Positions 41,748 through 55,400 of a DNA stretch of 64,000 nucleotides are shown here, piece after piece (positions within the stretch are counted from its first letter, which is position 1; each line of letters begins with the position of its first letter). The stretch spans positions 15,208,795 to 15,272,794 of the forward strand of contig NC_037273.1 of assembly GCF_000002425.4 (NCBI RefSeq). Reading direction: 5' to 3'. A program made the position numbers and the translations under genes. The DNA comes from Physcomitrium patens (lineage: Eukaryota > Streptophyta > Bryopsida > Funariales > Funariaceae). Under the pieces are notes generated by a model. The model was not told the origin of the DNA, ran no database searches, and saw nothing but the letters and a program-made list of their open reading frames with translations.

Positions 41748-44700
41748 ATATTTTAGATCTATTTTAATTTAATAATTCTTTTATATCAAATATTTAATAT
41801 TTTCTATTTTTATATATAAAAATTGCTTATATCTTCTTTTAAATATATGTATTATCTTATATGGATCAAGAAAAGATATGTAAAACATGACATGTATCTT
41901 CATAAATTGAGATAAATATAATTAATATGTAAGTGATTAATCTAATTAAAAATAAAAAATAGTCCAAATATATGATAATTGAACTTATTACTAGGAAAAA
42001 TAGTCTTAATATTACAATGCAATAACTATACCTTATTGACAACAAGAACTTTAGGTTGCCCCTTATAATAAGCGTTTGCATTAATCTTTTGTTGTTATTG
42101 AACTTCCTTTTAATTATACCTTCATTAATATATATAGTTCTAATAAACCACTTATCAAATCTTTTACCACAAAATTGCCAAATATTATAAAATAAAAAAT
42201 ATTAAATTATGGATAATAATCATAATTAGTATAGAATGATAATTATTAAGTGAAAAAATATTTTTTTACTATAGAAAATATTATTAATATTAAATGAATT
42301 ATAAATTGTCTTGATTGTATATCTAAGATATTATTCTTATATCTAACTTCTTCTCTTTTTTTTTTAGCATCAATTTACAGATAAAAAATCAAAATAATTT
42401 AATATACATCTTCAATAACTTAAAAATAGTTTTTTAAAACCTTGATACAAATCATATCCTTCTATTTGATATAATAATCTTTGACAACATATAATAACAA
42501 TGAATATTATCAAAGAAAAATTTAGTTATTTTTTCAAATGTAATATATTTTTTATATAATACAAAAGATTCTATCTTAATGAAATAGTCTATTATCACAA
42601 AGATAAAGTTATAAGAACATAAAATTAAAAGATCTATGATAAAATTGATAGAAATAGAAGACTATATTTGTTCTAATATAAGTAATGATTGAAGAAGTTC
42701 ATGAGATTAATGACAAAGAATTTTTGATCTTGAGCATATATCATACTATAATAAAAAGTCTTTAACTGCCTTTTATATTTAAAACCATCAAAAAATTCTT
42801 AATATTAATTCTAAATTCTTATTGTATCCAAAATATTTTACAATTAGAAAATTGTGACAAGCTTAAAGAGTAGATAATTGTGCCTTATCTTTTAAAATAT
42901 ATAAGCATCTCTTAAATTAGAATTAATTATTCTTAAATTTAAACTTAAAAATTTAATGATATTTAGAAGAATTATTCTTAATATCAAGAATAAGAGGATT
43001 TGAAGCCATACTTGATTGGACTTGATTAAGAAAGATTGAATCAATAATCAACATTACTTTCATTATTTAAAGATAAAAAAATTCTAGCTTTAAAATAATT
43101 TTTTGCCTATCAAAAGCTATATTTTTTTGTTTTGGTACAAAATAAGAATGGAATAAAAGGCATTAGACATAATTATTATTTTTTTAGGTAATACATGATA
43201 TTAGATATAAATCTTGATAAAGTTATATTTTAATAAGCTCAGCAATAATTTAAAATATGTGTATATATAAGATATTTCAAATTCTTATAATATTTATAAA
43301 TATTTATTAGATTAGAAGATTCTTTTAGATAGCAAATTTATTTTTTAAATGAATCTATAAATATAATAAATTCGTTGGTGTGGATCTTGTAAATAATCTT
43401 GGTTATTAAATAATTTATTTAAATCAAAAGTTATTGATTGAATTTTATCATTTACTTCTATTTGTGATAATATCATATCTAAAGCAAGGTCTTATATATT
43501 TTTTTCCATCAAAAATGATTTAAATAAGTTAAATGTAAAAATTATCTTTAAAGATTCAAATACTACTTCAAATTCTTTGTTCCATTGAAGTTTATTTTTT
43601 AAGTCAAATGTATGAGTAGAGTTACATATTGAAAATAATTCTTGTTAAAAATCCAATGGAAATTAGTAAGTTTCAAAAAATATCTATTATGTCTTATTAA
43701 AATTAAATTCTTTTAATCCATGATAATTTTAAAAAATTTAACAATCATCATAAGGCCTTCATTTAAAATGATATATCCTAAAAATTCAAATTTAATTATT
43801 TATAATATATATTTTTTATTTTAGAATATAATCTTATATCTCTAAGCTTTTTCACTACATAACAAATATGAAGTTTATATTATTTTGTGTTGTTGGAATA
43901 GATCAATATGTTATATGGATTACAAATGAGAAAATCATCTAAAAATTATCAAAAATTATCATCACTTATAAGATATTAAAAAGTAATTGACATATTTATA
44001 AATCCAAATAATATAACATTATATTCTAAATGCCTATATGTGATTTGAACATATTCTTTTATTCATCTCCTTTTTTAATGTATTTCAAATTATATGCTTA
44101 TTATAAATCTATTTTTGTATAGATCTTAGATTCAATCAATTGATTTAAAAGTCTAATATCAAAGATAGTACGTACATATTCTTCATGGTAGTCTAGTTGA
44201 CTCTTCTATAATCCATACATATTCATAGTAATCTATCTTTTTTCTTCACAAATAAAATAAATATTTTTATTAGATATTTTGTACAAAATATAAAATATAT
44301 GTATATATATATATTTATAAATATATTCCTCAAATATCTAATATTATTAAATTTTACAAAGCTATTTAAATCGTTTTTTATAAAATCTATAGAAATATTT
44401 TTATAAGTAATATCTCCAAAAGATAATAAATGACCATCTATAACTTCTATATGCATGAATTTTTTATATTTTTTAATGATATTTTTTACTTTTTAACAAA
44501 GTCTTTATCTAAAAAGTGAACTAAGGCTTTTCAATCTAGCAATGCAAAGACTTTGTGATGTGTAGGTCTTAAACAAATATCTATTATAAAATAAAAAGAA
44601 TGTTTTGAAGAGAGAATAAGACCTTTGTTAAGTATTGTGTCGTATTATAATTGCATTATATTTGTAGTTGCTAGAAAAACTATTCTTCCAATATTTTATC

Positions 44701-46395
44701 TTCTTTGGCAACAATGCTTTTTATTTTATGATAGCATTGTTTTTTTAGATAATGTTGAAAAATATAATTAGATTTTTTACAATAAAAGTACAATCTTTCT
44801 TGATATTTTTTAGTCTTTTCTTGTTTAATAAGAATTTTAAAATATATCATGTCAATGTTCTAATCTTATTCTTCTAAATTTATATATTGAAAAAATATTG
44901 GTATTGCTATTAAATTATAGAAATATTGAAGCACACTCGTGCAATTCTTTAATGAAGATTGTAAAAGTTAATTTTTACATTTTAGAACAAAATCAATTGA
45001 TTGAGCCAATATTTGGAGATTAAGTAAGTTCAATATCAATTTCTATACTTTGTAGTGTAATCCATAGAAAAACTACCTAATAAAGTTAGCATCATCATAT
45101 TTGATATTAGTTGCAAGTTATTAAAATTATAAATTATATAATGTTAATAACCAATTGCATTGGCTTAAAATATAAATCTTAGTGGTTGCAACATAAATTG
45201 CATTATTTTATCTATGTATAGATCAAAATTTTGCCAAAATAACCTCTAAATTATTTAATATTTTATTATTTTATTTAAAAAAATAAAAAATAATAAAAAC
45301 TTAACTTATAATTTTAAAATAATTTAGCTTTAAGATTGAAGTTCAATCACCAATTGTACTTGATTGATGATTCTTCAAATCCTTGATCTTATGCCATCAA
45401 ACTTTTTAAGTTAGGTAATTTTTGGTTCTTTATCATTTAAATAATATTTCACCATAAAAGAAATAATATGATTTGGTATAAATATTGAAGCAACTCCAAA
45501 CATTTCTATACCTTCACTTCTTGTTAATCTTCTTATTTCTTGTAGTGATAAATTGAGTTGATGCATTGCAACAATTAATTTTTTTATTTACTCTTGCATT
45601 TGAATCATTGTAGACTTTATTTCAATAATCTCTGTCATTATAATAGAGTAAAAAAAGAAGATATCTACTATTATTCAAGACAAGTATAAGAGAAAACTAA
45701 AGAAAAAAATCTAAAAATAATATTAATTAATAAGCATGTTAAATGTCTACAACTTCTAATATACTCATATCTTATAAAAAAAATAATAATGTATTCTAAA
45801 TCAAAAAAAAACATGGCCCTGATATTATAAGTGTATTTTTATTACTTTTTCATGAATAAGAACTTCAAAAACATTAATAAACAAGTAAAATTATTTTTTA
45901 AGAAAAATAATAAATAAAAAATAAATATTTAAATTTAAGAAGAGATAAGAATGGCTATTGCTAATACTAAAAAATTAAAACTCTTAAAATTAGTCTAGAA
46001 GCAAAAAAATGAGTTGAAAAGAGTGAAATTTACTTTACTTTTATTTCCATATGTATTATATAGCTACGATCTATATAGTGGCGTTGTACAAGACCTTCAA
46101 TACGTGTCCAACTTATAAAACATGTGTTTAACTTGTAACACAAGTTTCCTACATGTAGACTATGTAATCAACTTGTATGACAAGAAGCCAACATATGCAA
46201 TATATGGCCAACTTTTAGGCTATATTTTCAACCTACCAATCATCTATAGACATATATAAAGTCAAATTTATATACATAAAGTCAAATTTATATATATAAA
46301 GCTTATAAAAAGATATGTAGAAAATATTGTGTAATTTATTTATATCTACTTACTTCTATCTTGTCTTTTAATTTATATATATATATTGATAGCAT
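41032..46395 (-). mobile_element. Old chromovirus fossil H, nearly full length
   Basis: Minus-strand decayed homology to element C in the same order: small extra ORF region 41040-41480, chromodomain near 41660, integrase 42100-42950, RNase H 43100-43600, RT 43700-44250, protease 44340-44560, gag 44700-45640, 5' LTR about 45849-46395. Broken at dozens of points and very AT-rich, one of the oldest copies. The 3' LTR is almost absent; LTR J abuts it. Confidence 0.7.
45849..46395 (-). repeat. 5' LTR of fossil H
   Basis: Homologous to the C 5' LTR at low identity; the inner side at 45830-45850 corresponds to the primer-site region but is decayed. Confidence 0.55.
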
Positions 46396-47354
46396 CTTAT
46401 TTAAATTTACAACTATAAAATTATAATAAATTATTTAACAATAATATTTATTATTTAAATAAAAACTAATTTTTTTATTAAATTTATGATTTAAGATAAG
46501 ATAAATTATTTTTTTATTATTTTCTTTGATTTTTTTTTATTCATAATGTTTTATCTTTATTCTAAATTGCATATTTTTATTGTCCATAAGAAAAAAAAAT
46601 TGACTAATTTTATTGATTATTTTTTTGATTATTTTAAATTTAATAAAAAAATATGAATATTTATATTTTATTATTGAATTTTATTGTTCTATATTGCTAA
46701 TTATTTTATCAATTTTGAAAGAAAGACTTTGTTTTGAAAATATTCAATACTAAGGATTTTTAAATAAAATCATTTATAATATCATGTAATTTTATTATAT
46801 TGTATTATGCCTAATATAAAATTATAATGTAGCATGTGTAATTTTTATTTTATACGTATTAGATAAAAAATTTCGTAATATTTTATATTAAGTCTATACA
46901 TAAAATTTAAAATTATATTATCAAAATAATTTAAGTATCAAATGTTAGTTATATTACTTTTGTTATATTTTTTAATAAATAAGTCATGTTTCTAAATCTA
47001 TGTATATAGAGATTTAATAATAAATTAAAATTTATTTCAAAAACAATGAATGCATTTGTATAATCTATTTGTTTGAAAATATTTTATTATTGATAACATT
47101 TTATTGTATTTTATTTTATCTTTTATTTTTTATTTTTATTTATAATATTTCTATTTTATTTTTGTATTATTTTATTATTAAAAAATCATTTATATTCTAC
47201 TAATTTTTTATTTCTAAAAATTTACTACATACAAATAGAAATTTTATCATGACAAAACCAAAATGGTGTAAATTTGTATGTTTTCAAATGTTTTTTTAAC
47301 AAAATTATGTTGCTTAATAAACCACTATTTGTTTAACATATGCATCTTCTAATA

Positions 47355-47389
<35 letters not shown>

Positions 47390-48440
47390 TTCAATTATGT
47401 ACAATGATGTTAATAATATAATTTTAAATTTATTTAAATAAAATAGTATTTTCTGCATGTCATAATATACTCTCAATTCTAGTACCATATTAATACAATC
47501 AATTGCATTTTATATTTGCAATCATATATTAAATAAACATTACATTTTATCTATAACTGTATTTAAATTTAATAGGTAAATTACATTCTTCTTGACAATA
47601 TATTAGTATACAAAGATATATAAAAATAATCTGTCAAATGCATTAATATTTATACAAGTTGCTAATAATAAAATATAATAAGATTCTATTTTTAACAGAG
47701 AAGACTTATTAGCTATAAAAAAAATCAAGCAAGTCTATCTATGACATATGTTATAAAATATATAATATCTGTTGTAATATTGTATAGTATATTTCTTTGA
47801 TATCCACTAAAAAAAATTGTTATTATTAAAAAAAACTAACTAATGCTATGGCATTTTCAACTATAATCCAATAATGGATTGTTTATACATTACAAAACCT
47901 ATTTTTACATTGTATATTATTTATCAGTATTATCTCAACGTATGCTTTCAAATCAAATTTTAGAATTAATATTATACATCAACAGTAAAGTATTGGATCA
48001 AATACTTTAATAGCATAGAATTGAGTATTAGTAGTTTTTTAAAAATAAAATATGTGTAGTTTAATTTTACTATATTATGTGTTTTTAAATCTTTGGTATG
48101 ATATATATATATATATATATATATATACCTATTTCAAAACAATATTATTTATCTAAACTTTTGTTTTGCAGACTTTATTTGATTATTTGATTTGTTATAG
48201 CTCTCTAAGTTAATGTGCTTCAACATAATTAATTAATCAATACATTGTTGTAATACTCAAAGCCCATCTATTTTAAACTTATAATTCAAATGGCTATAAA
48301 ATAATATTACCATTTCGAAATACTTTAGTTGGAAAAAGCATATATGCACAAATAAACAACCAAAAAATACTAAAAATTATGGTCTGTGGACATTGGTATT
48401 ATATAGCAGTTATTTGGGATATTGATATGAAATTGATAGA
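46396..48440. other. AT-rich intergenic DNA
   Basis: No gene or repeat match. A T run of about 28 is at 47361-47388, and a TA microsatellite is near 48103-48127. Confidence 0.6.
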
Positions 48441-50900
48441 TAATACTTGAAGTTTACATTGTACAACTCCCTCCATGCAACTCACACATACTTCTCACAA
48501 AGTGCTCTCACAATGATTACTATTTATATCTTATTTATAATCTACTCATATTATCTCTTTCTTCTAATTGCAATCCTTCTCTGCATTGGTTGTTTTTATT
48601 CAAAATTGTTTAGCTTGAAAACCTTTTTTTATTATTTTTATTTATCATCATTGAACCGTGTTTCCACGCTTTTTCCTAGTATTTGTCACAACAAAAGAAT
48701 TACCTTTTAAAACCAATAAGAATATCAATCCATCCAAACAATATTTTTGAAACATAAGATTGTGCACACCTTGTAAATTGAACATTGTGATAGTACTGAG
48801 AAGACATGGGCCTGTGAATAGTAAAGAAGTGCCATTTGCAAGAAAATTGGGAGGTGACGGTGGAGCAAAGCCATCCATCCCAACAAGATTTCACATGGTC
48901 TGTGATGTCACAGATGACCTGCGGATACAAAGGGTTTCTCTCAACAGTCCAGACTTGTTCGTGTGCATCAACCTCGCTGTGTCTCTGTCTCCAGTAGAAT
49001 GAAGGGTGTTGCTATTCTCACAATGCAATGGTCTCTGTGAAGACCACACAGATACTCCGAAATATAATAAATGGGCGCACTGGAGCAGCATCATTCTCCT
49101 CTACTTCCGAGCTACCGAAGGTGTCGTATGATTGTGTTTGACGGCCCGCATGGGAGAATAGTTTCTAAATGGTAGTAGGGACATACATACAGACTCACAC
49201 ATCAAAGAGGAGTTCGGTTGCGTGTGAGCATTCACTAAAAGTGATCGCTCCATGCGGGATTCTCTTGCAGGATTGAGGTGCTCATAAACTGCAGCTTGAA
49301 TAGCAAGGGGGGTTACTCTGCTGAATGAGTCCATGCATCCAAGCAGAATCGCAAGAGATAGGCTCTCGTCACTGAATCCACCCCACCTGCTTCAAATACA
49401 TGCTCCCCCTCCACGGATAATTTGCTGATCTTGTTTTAGCACACTGTTGTGTGTCAGAACCATTTTCAACCTATTTCACGAAGACATGGCTGCCGTTCGT
49501 TGTGTGTCCCCACGTCGCAAAAGTGCAACGGTTTGGAACGAGAGATCAGGGTGCTTCGCGGAGGATTCGCTCTAAAAGTTCCATGTTTAGGATTTCCCTT
49601 TCACAGTTTCCACATTCGAACATAGAACTGCAACCGTCTCGTTTACAGAAGTAAGGATTGCCTGACACAGCAGAACCGACGAGGATGAGAATAGTACAGA
49701 AACTGCTAAATTATCTCATCGGCCTCCGCATCACCTGCAGCAGACGAGCGGCAGCAGCCGAAAGGGGCATCCAATCCCGAGCTGCACATTCATTGTGGCT
49801 TGCCAGGTGTCGACGAATTTAATGGCGTCCGTCTTATATGGTGAACTGGCACCGTTGGAGCTGTTTTGGGGCCGCTATCCGAACGACCATGAGCGGAATC
49901 ATCCAAGAATAACTAGACAGTGACGAACTGGTGCTGGGATTAACTGGTTCTTTATCTCTCTCTCTTTGCTCTCTCACACATCTGTTTTCTTTGCTTGCTT
50001 GCTGGCCTGCTGACTTGCTAATCGCACTTCATCTCCTTCTTTTTCTTGCATGCAGACTGATTGTCCCCACCGTCCATGTGGACATCGTACAGACCATTCA
50101 AAGACCATGTATCACTGTCACACGCCTGCCCTGCACTTCATTCTGAGTTTTTCTTCGCCTCGAAGACTCCCGAAACTTATTTCGGCACGCGCAGCTTCTC
50201 GGGCTTCGCTGAGCATGAACAACGTGGGGTCCACTGTCATCGCTTTAGGTGCGACATTTGTTTGCGTCAAACATGTTTTAAGGGTTGGAGGATTCTGTTC
50301 CGAGTATACTGTGACCGGCCAATCAGAGGAAAATGAAATGTTTTCATTTTGACGCCCCACTTCCAAAGCATTGACGAACTTCTCAACAATGTCAACGGCC
50401 ATTTCTCCTTCATGTAGATGGAGGAGATGGAACCCATGTGCTTTCCACCCACCCATGACCACAATTAAATCGGTTCCTAAAATGAAAGTATTTTTTCTCC
50501 TCTCGCAGTAGGAAGTTACATTCTCCAGAGAATACAGAATGGCTAACTCTTATTAGCTTCACCATTCTCCAAGCTTTCCTTCTCTGAAATATTCTGTACA
50601 AATGGCACCCCTATTTTTGAAATGGTGATGCCCCGTTTTGGCAGCAATCAACTTCACCAACTGTGCATAGCATGAACAGCCCAACTTGACCTCCCTCCAT
50701 CCCTCACCCACTCCCTGTTCTCCTCTCTTTCTTAGTCTTTTGATTCCTCTGCTGCATTCCACTTCCAACAAACAACAACCCACCCTTCCTTTTGTGTTCA
50801 ATGTCAATTTTAGTATCATTCACCAACACTAAAAATATTCTTATGTCTTTATCAACATTTTTTCACAAACACAAAACAGATGGATGAGTTGAACTTCAGT
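48441..50900. other. Intergenic, GC-richer, no gene assigned
   Basis: Composition changes near 48720 to a more balanced sequence. Short frames exist on both strands (up to 114 aa at 50118-50462, minus) but overlap each other, carry no recognised domain and show no coding periodicity by eye. It could hold a noncoding transcript or a fast-evolving gene with introns; I cannot support either. Confidence 0.4.
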
Positions 50901-53900
50901 TCAAGTGTACACTGATGTTGTTAAGATGATATGATTGTTTCTTTTACAGCATATACTTTATATTTTAAAAAATTGAATGGACATCAAATTTGCCAACAAG
51001 CATTGCTAATGAAAGAACCTTTTCACAACTTAATTTTACAAAAATGCAAAAATATAATGATTATATCTTTTGACTTTTTTTGTACATCCATTTGTAACAT
51101 TTCCATGTGCTTGTGTATGTATGTATGTATGTACAATAATGGTTCACATAAACTTAACTTTTCTGAGAATGATCTCAACATCGTCCTACTTGAATTATGT
51201 TTCATAATTTCAAAACAAACTTCAAATAAATTATATTCTAAAATATAGCCTATAAATAACATGAGTGTTAATTGAATTAATTTTATTTCAAGATATACAC
51301 ATTTTTTTAAGATTGTATTTATTTGTTTGCTCAATCATTTTTGTTTACTTTTGGATATATGAACACTCAAATAAAAAAAATTCTGTCTCTTTTTCTTCTT
51401 TTTTAATCATTATGGCAGTCTATTAGTGACAAAATAAATCTACAATTTTTCAAAATTTTCCACTTATCCATCTGCATCAAATATGAGCTTACTGAACATG
51501 CTAAAATCAGAATGAAGTTTCAAACTAATCAGTTCATCCAACAAAAACATGGAGGAGAATCTGATCAAAATGCACCAAATTAGTGTATAGCTATTGACCA
51601 AGTGACCTGTGGACCACTCTTACAGGGTGGCTCCATTGTCAACTTTCTAAGCCTGAATAATTACAAACAAAACTTGGGTTCTTACCAACCTCTTCTTTTA
51701 GTGTACATGTGGCCAGTACAAATAAATATAAGGAGATGGAAAGTAAGGATATGATAAGAAAAGCAAGAGAGAAAGAGTAAATGTATGGAGTTTCATGGTT
51801 CAAAGACATCCAGGGAGAATCGTAATGGAATCTGCAATCCTAATTCAAGGCCATCACTACCAAAAGCCTTTTTCTCAGTGAATGATTGAATTGCTCTTGT
51901 GTAAATCATGTGTTCAATTACTTGATTGTCAAATAATAATCCTTGAATATGGTAGAATAGAATAATAATAGTTATAATAATGAAGAAGTCAATGCATGAA
52001 GACTTGAAGATGGATTGTTTACAATTAATCAAGTCAAAAGGGAAACATCAAAGAGTCAATAATATGAGTGTATATGCCATGGAGCCTGGTCAAAATAGAG
52101 GTGCAGCACTCCACCTCCACCTCCACACCACACCCTCCTTGGAAGAAGAAGCAACTGAAGAAGAATGAAGAAGAAGAAAGAAGAAGGAATAATCACTGTG
52201 ATGCACACCATTGAGGATTCCACCCATGCAGTCTGCCCTTCCACCCATTGAGTGAATGAGTGAGACAGACAGAGACATGGTCTAAGTGTGTGTCTCTATC
52301 CCCATCCTTGGAAATAAAGTAGGAAATGAACTAATCAGTATATTAGTTTCTATTTGCAAAATGCTTTTTGAGGGAAAGCACATGTAAGATGTGTTCTACT
52401 TCTTCTTCAAGACAAAATGGTGGTATGATCCTCCTCCACAGCAAAGCTATTCTAAAGCCACAAACTGGCAGCAGCAGCAGAATGAGGATTCTGTGTTGGA
52501 AGAATACAATGAATGGTCTGCATGGTTGCAGTTGACAGAGTGCAGCAGGAACTGTCAACTATCCCCAGCTCCACCCCTCTTCTGTCTCATAGACTCATCT
52601 CTTCCTCATACTGTCACCCTACCCCTCCATTCCTCCCTGCGACTTCTACTTCATTATCATTTTTAGATGTGGATGGTAGTATTTAGCACAAGCATTCTTT
52701 CGTTCCCACCATCCCCATACAGTGCCATTGGACACCAAGACACTAGACACAGCATCCCCCATCCCCCATATCCCACATGGGAGTGGATCCCCACAGACAT
52801 GGTTGCAAGAGAACCCCCACTTTGACCCCACCACAGGCACCAAGAAAGTAAGCTGTAAGAAGAAGGGTGAGGACCTTCCCTGGGGGGGGGACCAAATTAG
52901 GAGAGGAGGAGGGAACTGGAGGAGGAATTAACTGAAGTGGGAGGGAGAGATGACAAGATGACAGAGACAGATAACATATGTGGATGAACCCACCTTGTGG
53001 AATGAGAGAAGCAACTAACAAATGATATTGTAAAGGAAGGAAGCAGGGTTGGGGAGTGGTTTAGGAAGGCATTGACTTGCACATGATGAAGCAGGGCATG
53101 CAGGCAGGCAGGCAGACCTGGACAAACATTGGCTAACTTACTTGCCTTTTTATTCTTATTCTTCTTCTTCTTCTACTTCTTCTTTTTCCTCATCCTCCAC
53201 AACCTGGCCCTCCTCTATTTCCTTACATATCCTTTTTGATCCCATGTATCAGCCCCATCCTCCTCCTCTGTGTGCTGCACTCCAGGACTCCACTTAGCCC
53301 ACTCCTTCAATCACTGCCATTCTTTTCCTTCTCCCTCCACTTTCCCTTTCTTTCCTGCCCCCCTTCCTTCCCCTTTGGCCCTTTTCTCCAATTCTGGTTG
53401 TGGACCTGATCTGGAACACACACCACCATTTCTGCCTCCATCATCCCATTTTCAAGCTGACTGGTCCCCTTATTGGTCCCATTCAATATCCACCTCTTCT
53501 CCTCTTTTTCCTATCTCCTTCTTCTAATTCTGCTGCATTTATTTTTTCTTTTCCTCTCATCCTCCATCATCTATTTCCATCCTTCCTCACTCAGCCCCCC
53601 TCTCACCCTCTATTTCTCAACTATGTATATATACATACATATTTTGGGAATTGTTAAAGTGACCCAAGTGTTTGCAAAACTGACCCACTAATCCTAACCA
53701 TTATCAAAAAATTCTTTTTAACCAGATTCACATTGGTCAGAAACCAATGAAAATATAGTTGGATCTTCAACCAATGATGATGAGGGGGTCAATTTAATAA
53801 ATACATGGGCTAATTTAACAATTTCATATATGCATATGTATGTATGTATATATATATATATATATATATATTATGACACGCACATACACACACAAATGTT

Positions 53901-55400
53901 GGGAAATGATTCCCACTAACCAATTTCTTTTTTAATAATAATAAAATCCCCATGCAACTGCCCCATGTGGCTTTGAAATGTCTTCCTTTGCTCAACTAAA
54001 CTGACTAACCAACACATGCACATACATTAAAACTCACCACTGGCAAACTAGCATGATCAATCTAACTCCTCTCTTATTGTCTCTCTCTCCCTACCAAACC
54101 AGAAGACCATAAGAAAGAGACTATGCCATAGCCACAAAATGGTTTGCACCTGGACATAGCTATTCATTCATCCCATGCTACTTCATTCATGATTATTACA
54201 GTTGTGTTCTATTCTATTCTATTCTATTCCCATTCCTTCAGTGCCAAGACTTCCATCCATAATTGATATACATGACTCTCTCACTCATGCTCATTCACTA
54301 ATCAGCAACCAACAAAAAACTCCTACTGTAACACACATGTCTTACAATTACTGAACAATTACAACCTTTGACTGTAGCACATGCAGAAGGCAGTAAATTT
54401 TAATGCAATTAAAATCATTCTATTCTTAAATAAATGGGTAAATAAGACAACAAAAATTATTGTGCACCACACAAATGGAAGACATAATAGATTAAAAAGC
54501 ATCCAAGTATTACACTTGTATTCCAAATCAATGATGCTAAAAATGAAAAAAATAAAAGTCCCACAGCACTTCCATGTATTTGTTTGCTGTAAAATATTCA
54601 CCTGAAAATACTTTTTTGTGGTAACAAATACATATATATATATATATATATATACATATTTGTGGTAACATGTATATTTGAATATATCATTGATAATTGA
54701 TCAAAAGTATGAGAAGAAAATGATTATTTATCTTCAAATTTTAACATTTAAAGATAAATAATCAATTTTGAATTTCATCCACTTGCAAATGGGTGAGTGA
54801 GTGCATGCCTGCCATGGAAGGTGCCAACTCATCTCACAAGTAATTTAGTAGATACTGATAATCAATATTGACAGATGAGAGGATATGACTGTGTCCTTGT
54901 GGGGAGAAGCATGATGATGGCAGGAACATGGTCAATTAACTTGTGCAGTGAGTGGGGCAACATGTTTGGGTGGTTAAAAGCCATGGCATTAAAAACCCTG
55001 ATACCTGTGGCAGGTATTCATAGAGAGCTAGGAAGAAACAAGAGAGGTGTAGTGAGACTCAGCTGGGTGTGTGCTCTCCCAGTCTCCAAGGCCATTGTAA
55101 GCTTTATTATGTAAGAATGTGTCTGTTTGAGTAAGTCATTCAATGCATGCATGCATGTATGAATGAATGAATGAATGTTGGGCTTTAATCTAACTTTGAT
55201 CTCTGCAGCAAACTCAATCCAAAAGTTACAGAGTCATGCCAAGTGTGTGATAAAACTGCCTTTCAAGTCAAGTGAAGATGGGTAACTGAGAATTTTCATG
55301 TCTGTAGCACATAGCTCCAATTAACAGTTAAGCCTCTTCCAAGAGTGTAATTTAAGTTGAAACAAATTCTAATGAAAGAAGAGAGCTTAGAGGGCTAGAA
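50901..55400. other. Intergenic with simple repeats
   Basis: No gene seen. Simple repeats: CTT-rich stretch 53155-53195, GGCA repeat near 53098-53115, TA near 53849-53871 and 54633-54653, ATTCT repeat near 54207-54229, GCAT/GAAT repeats near 55143-55178. CT-rich segments at 53160-53620. Confidence 0.5.

Noticed and set aside
49100-50820. Several 60-114 aa frames on both strands
   Set aside because: They overlap on opposite strands, share no recognised domain and have no splice or codon evidence.
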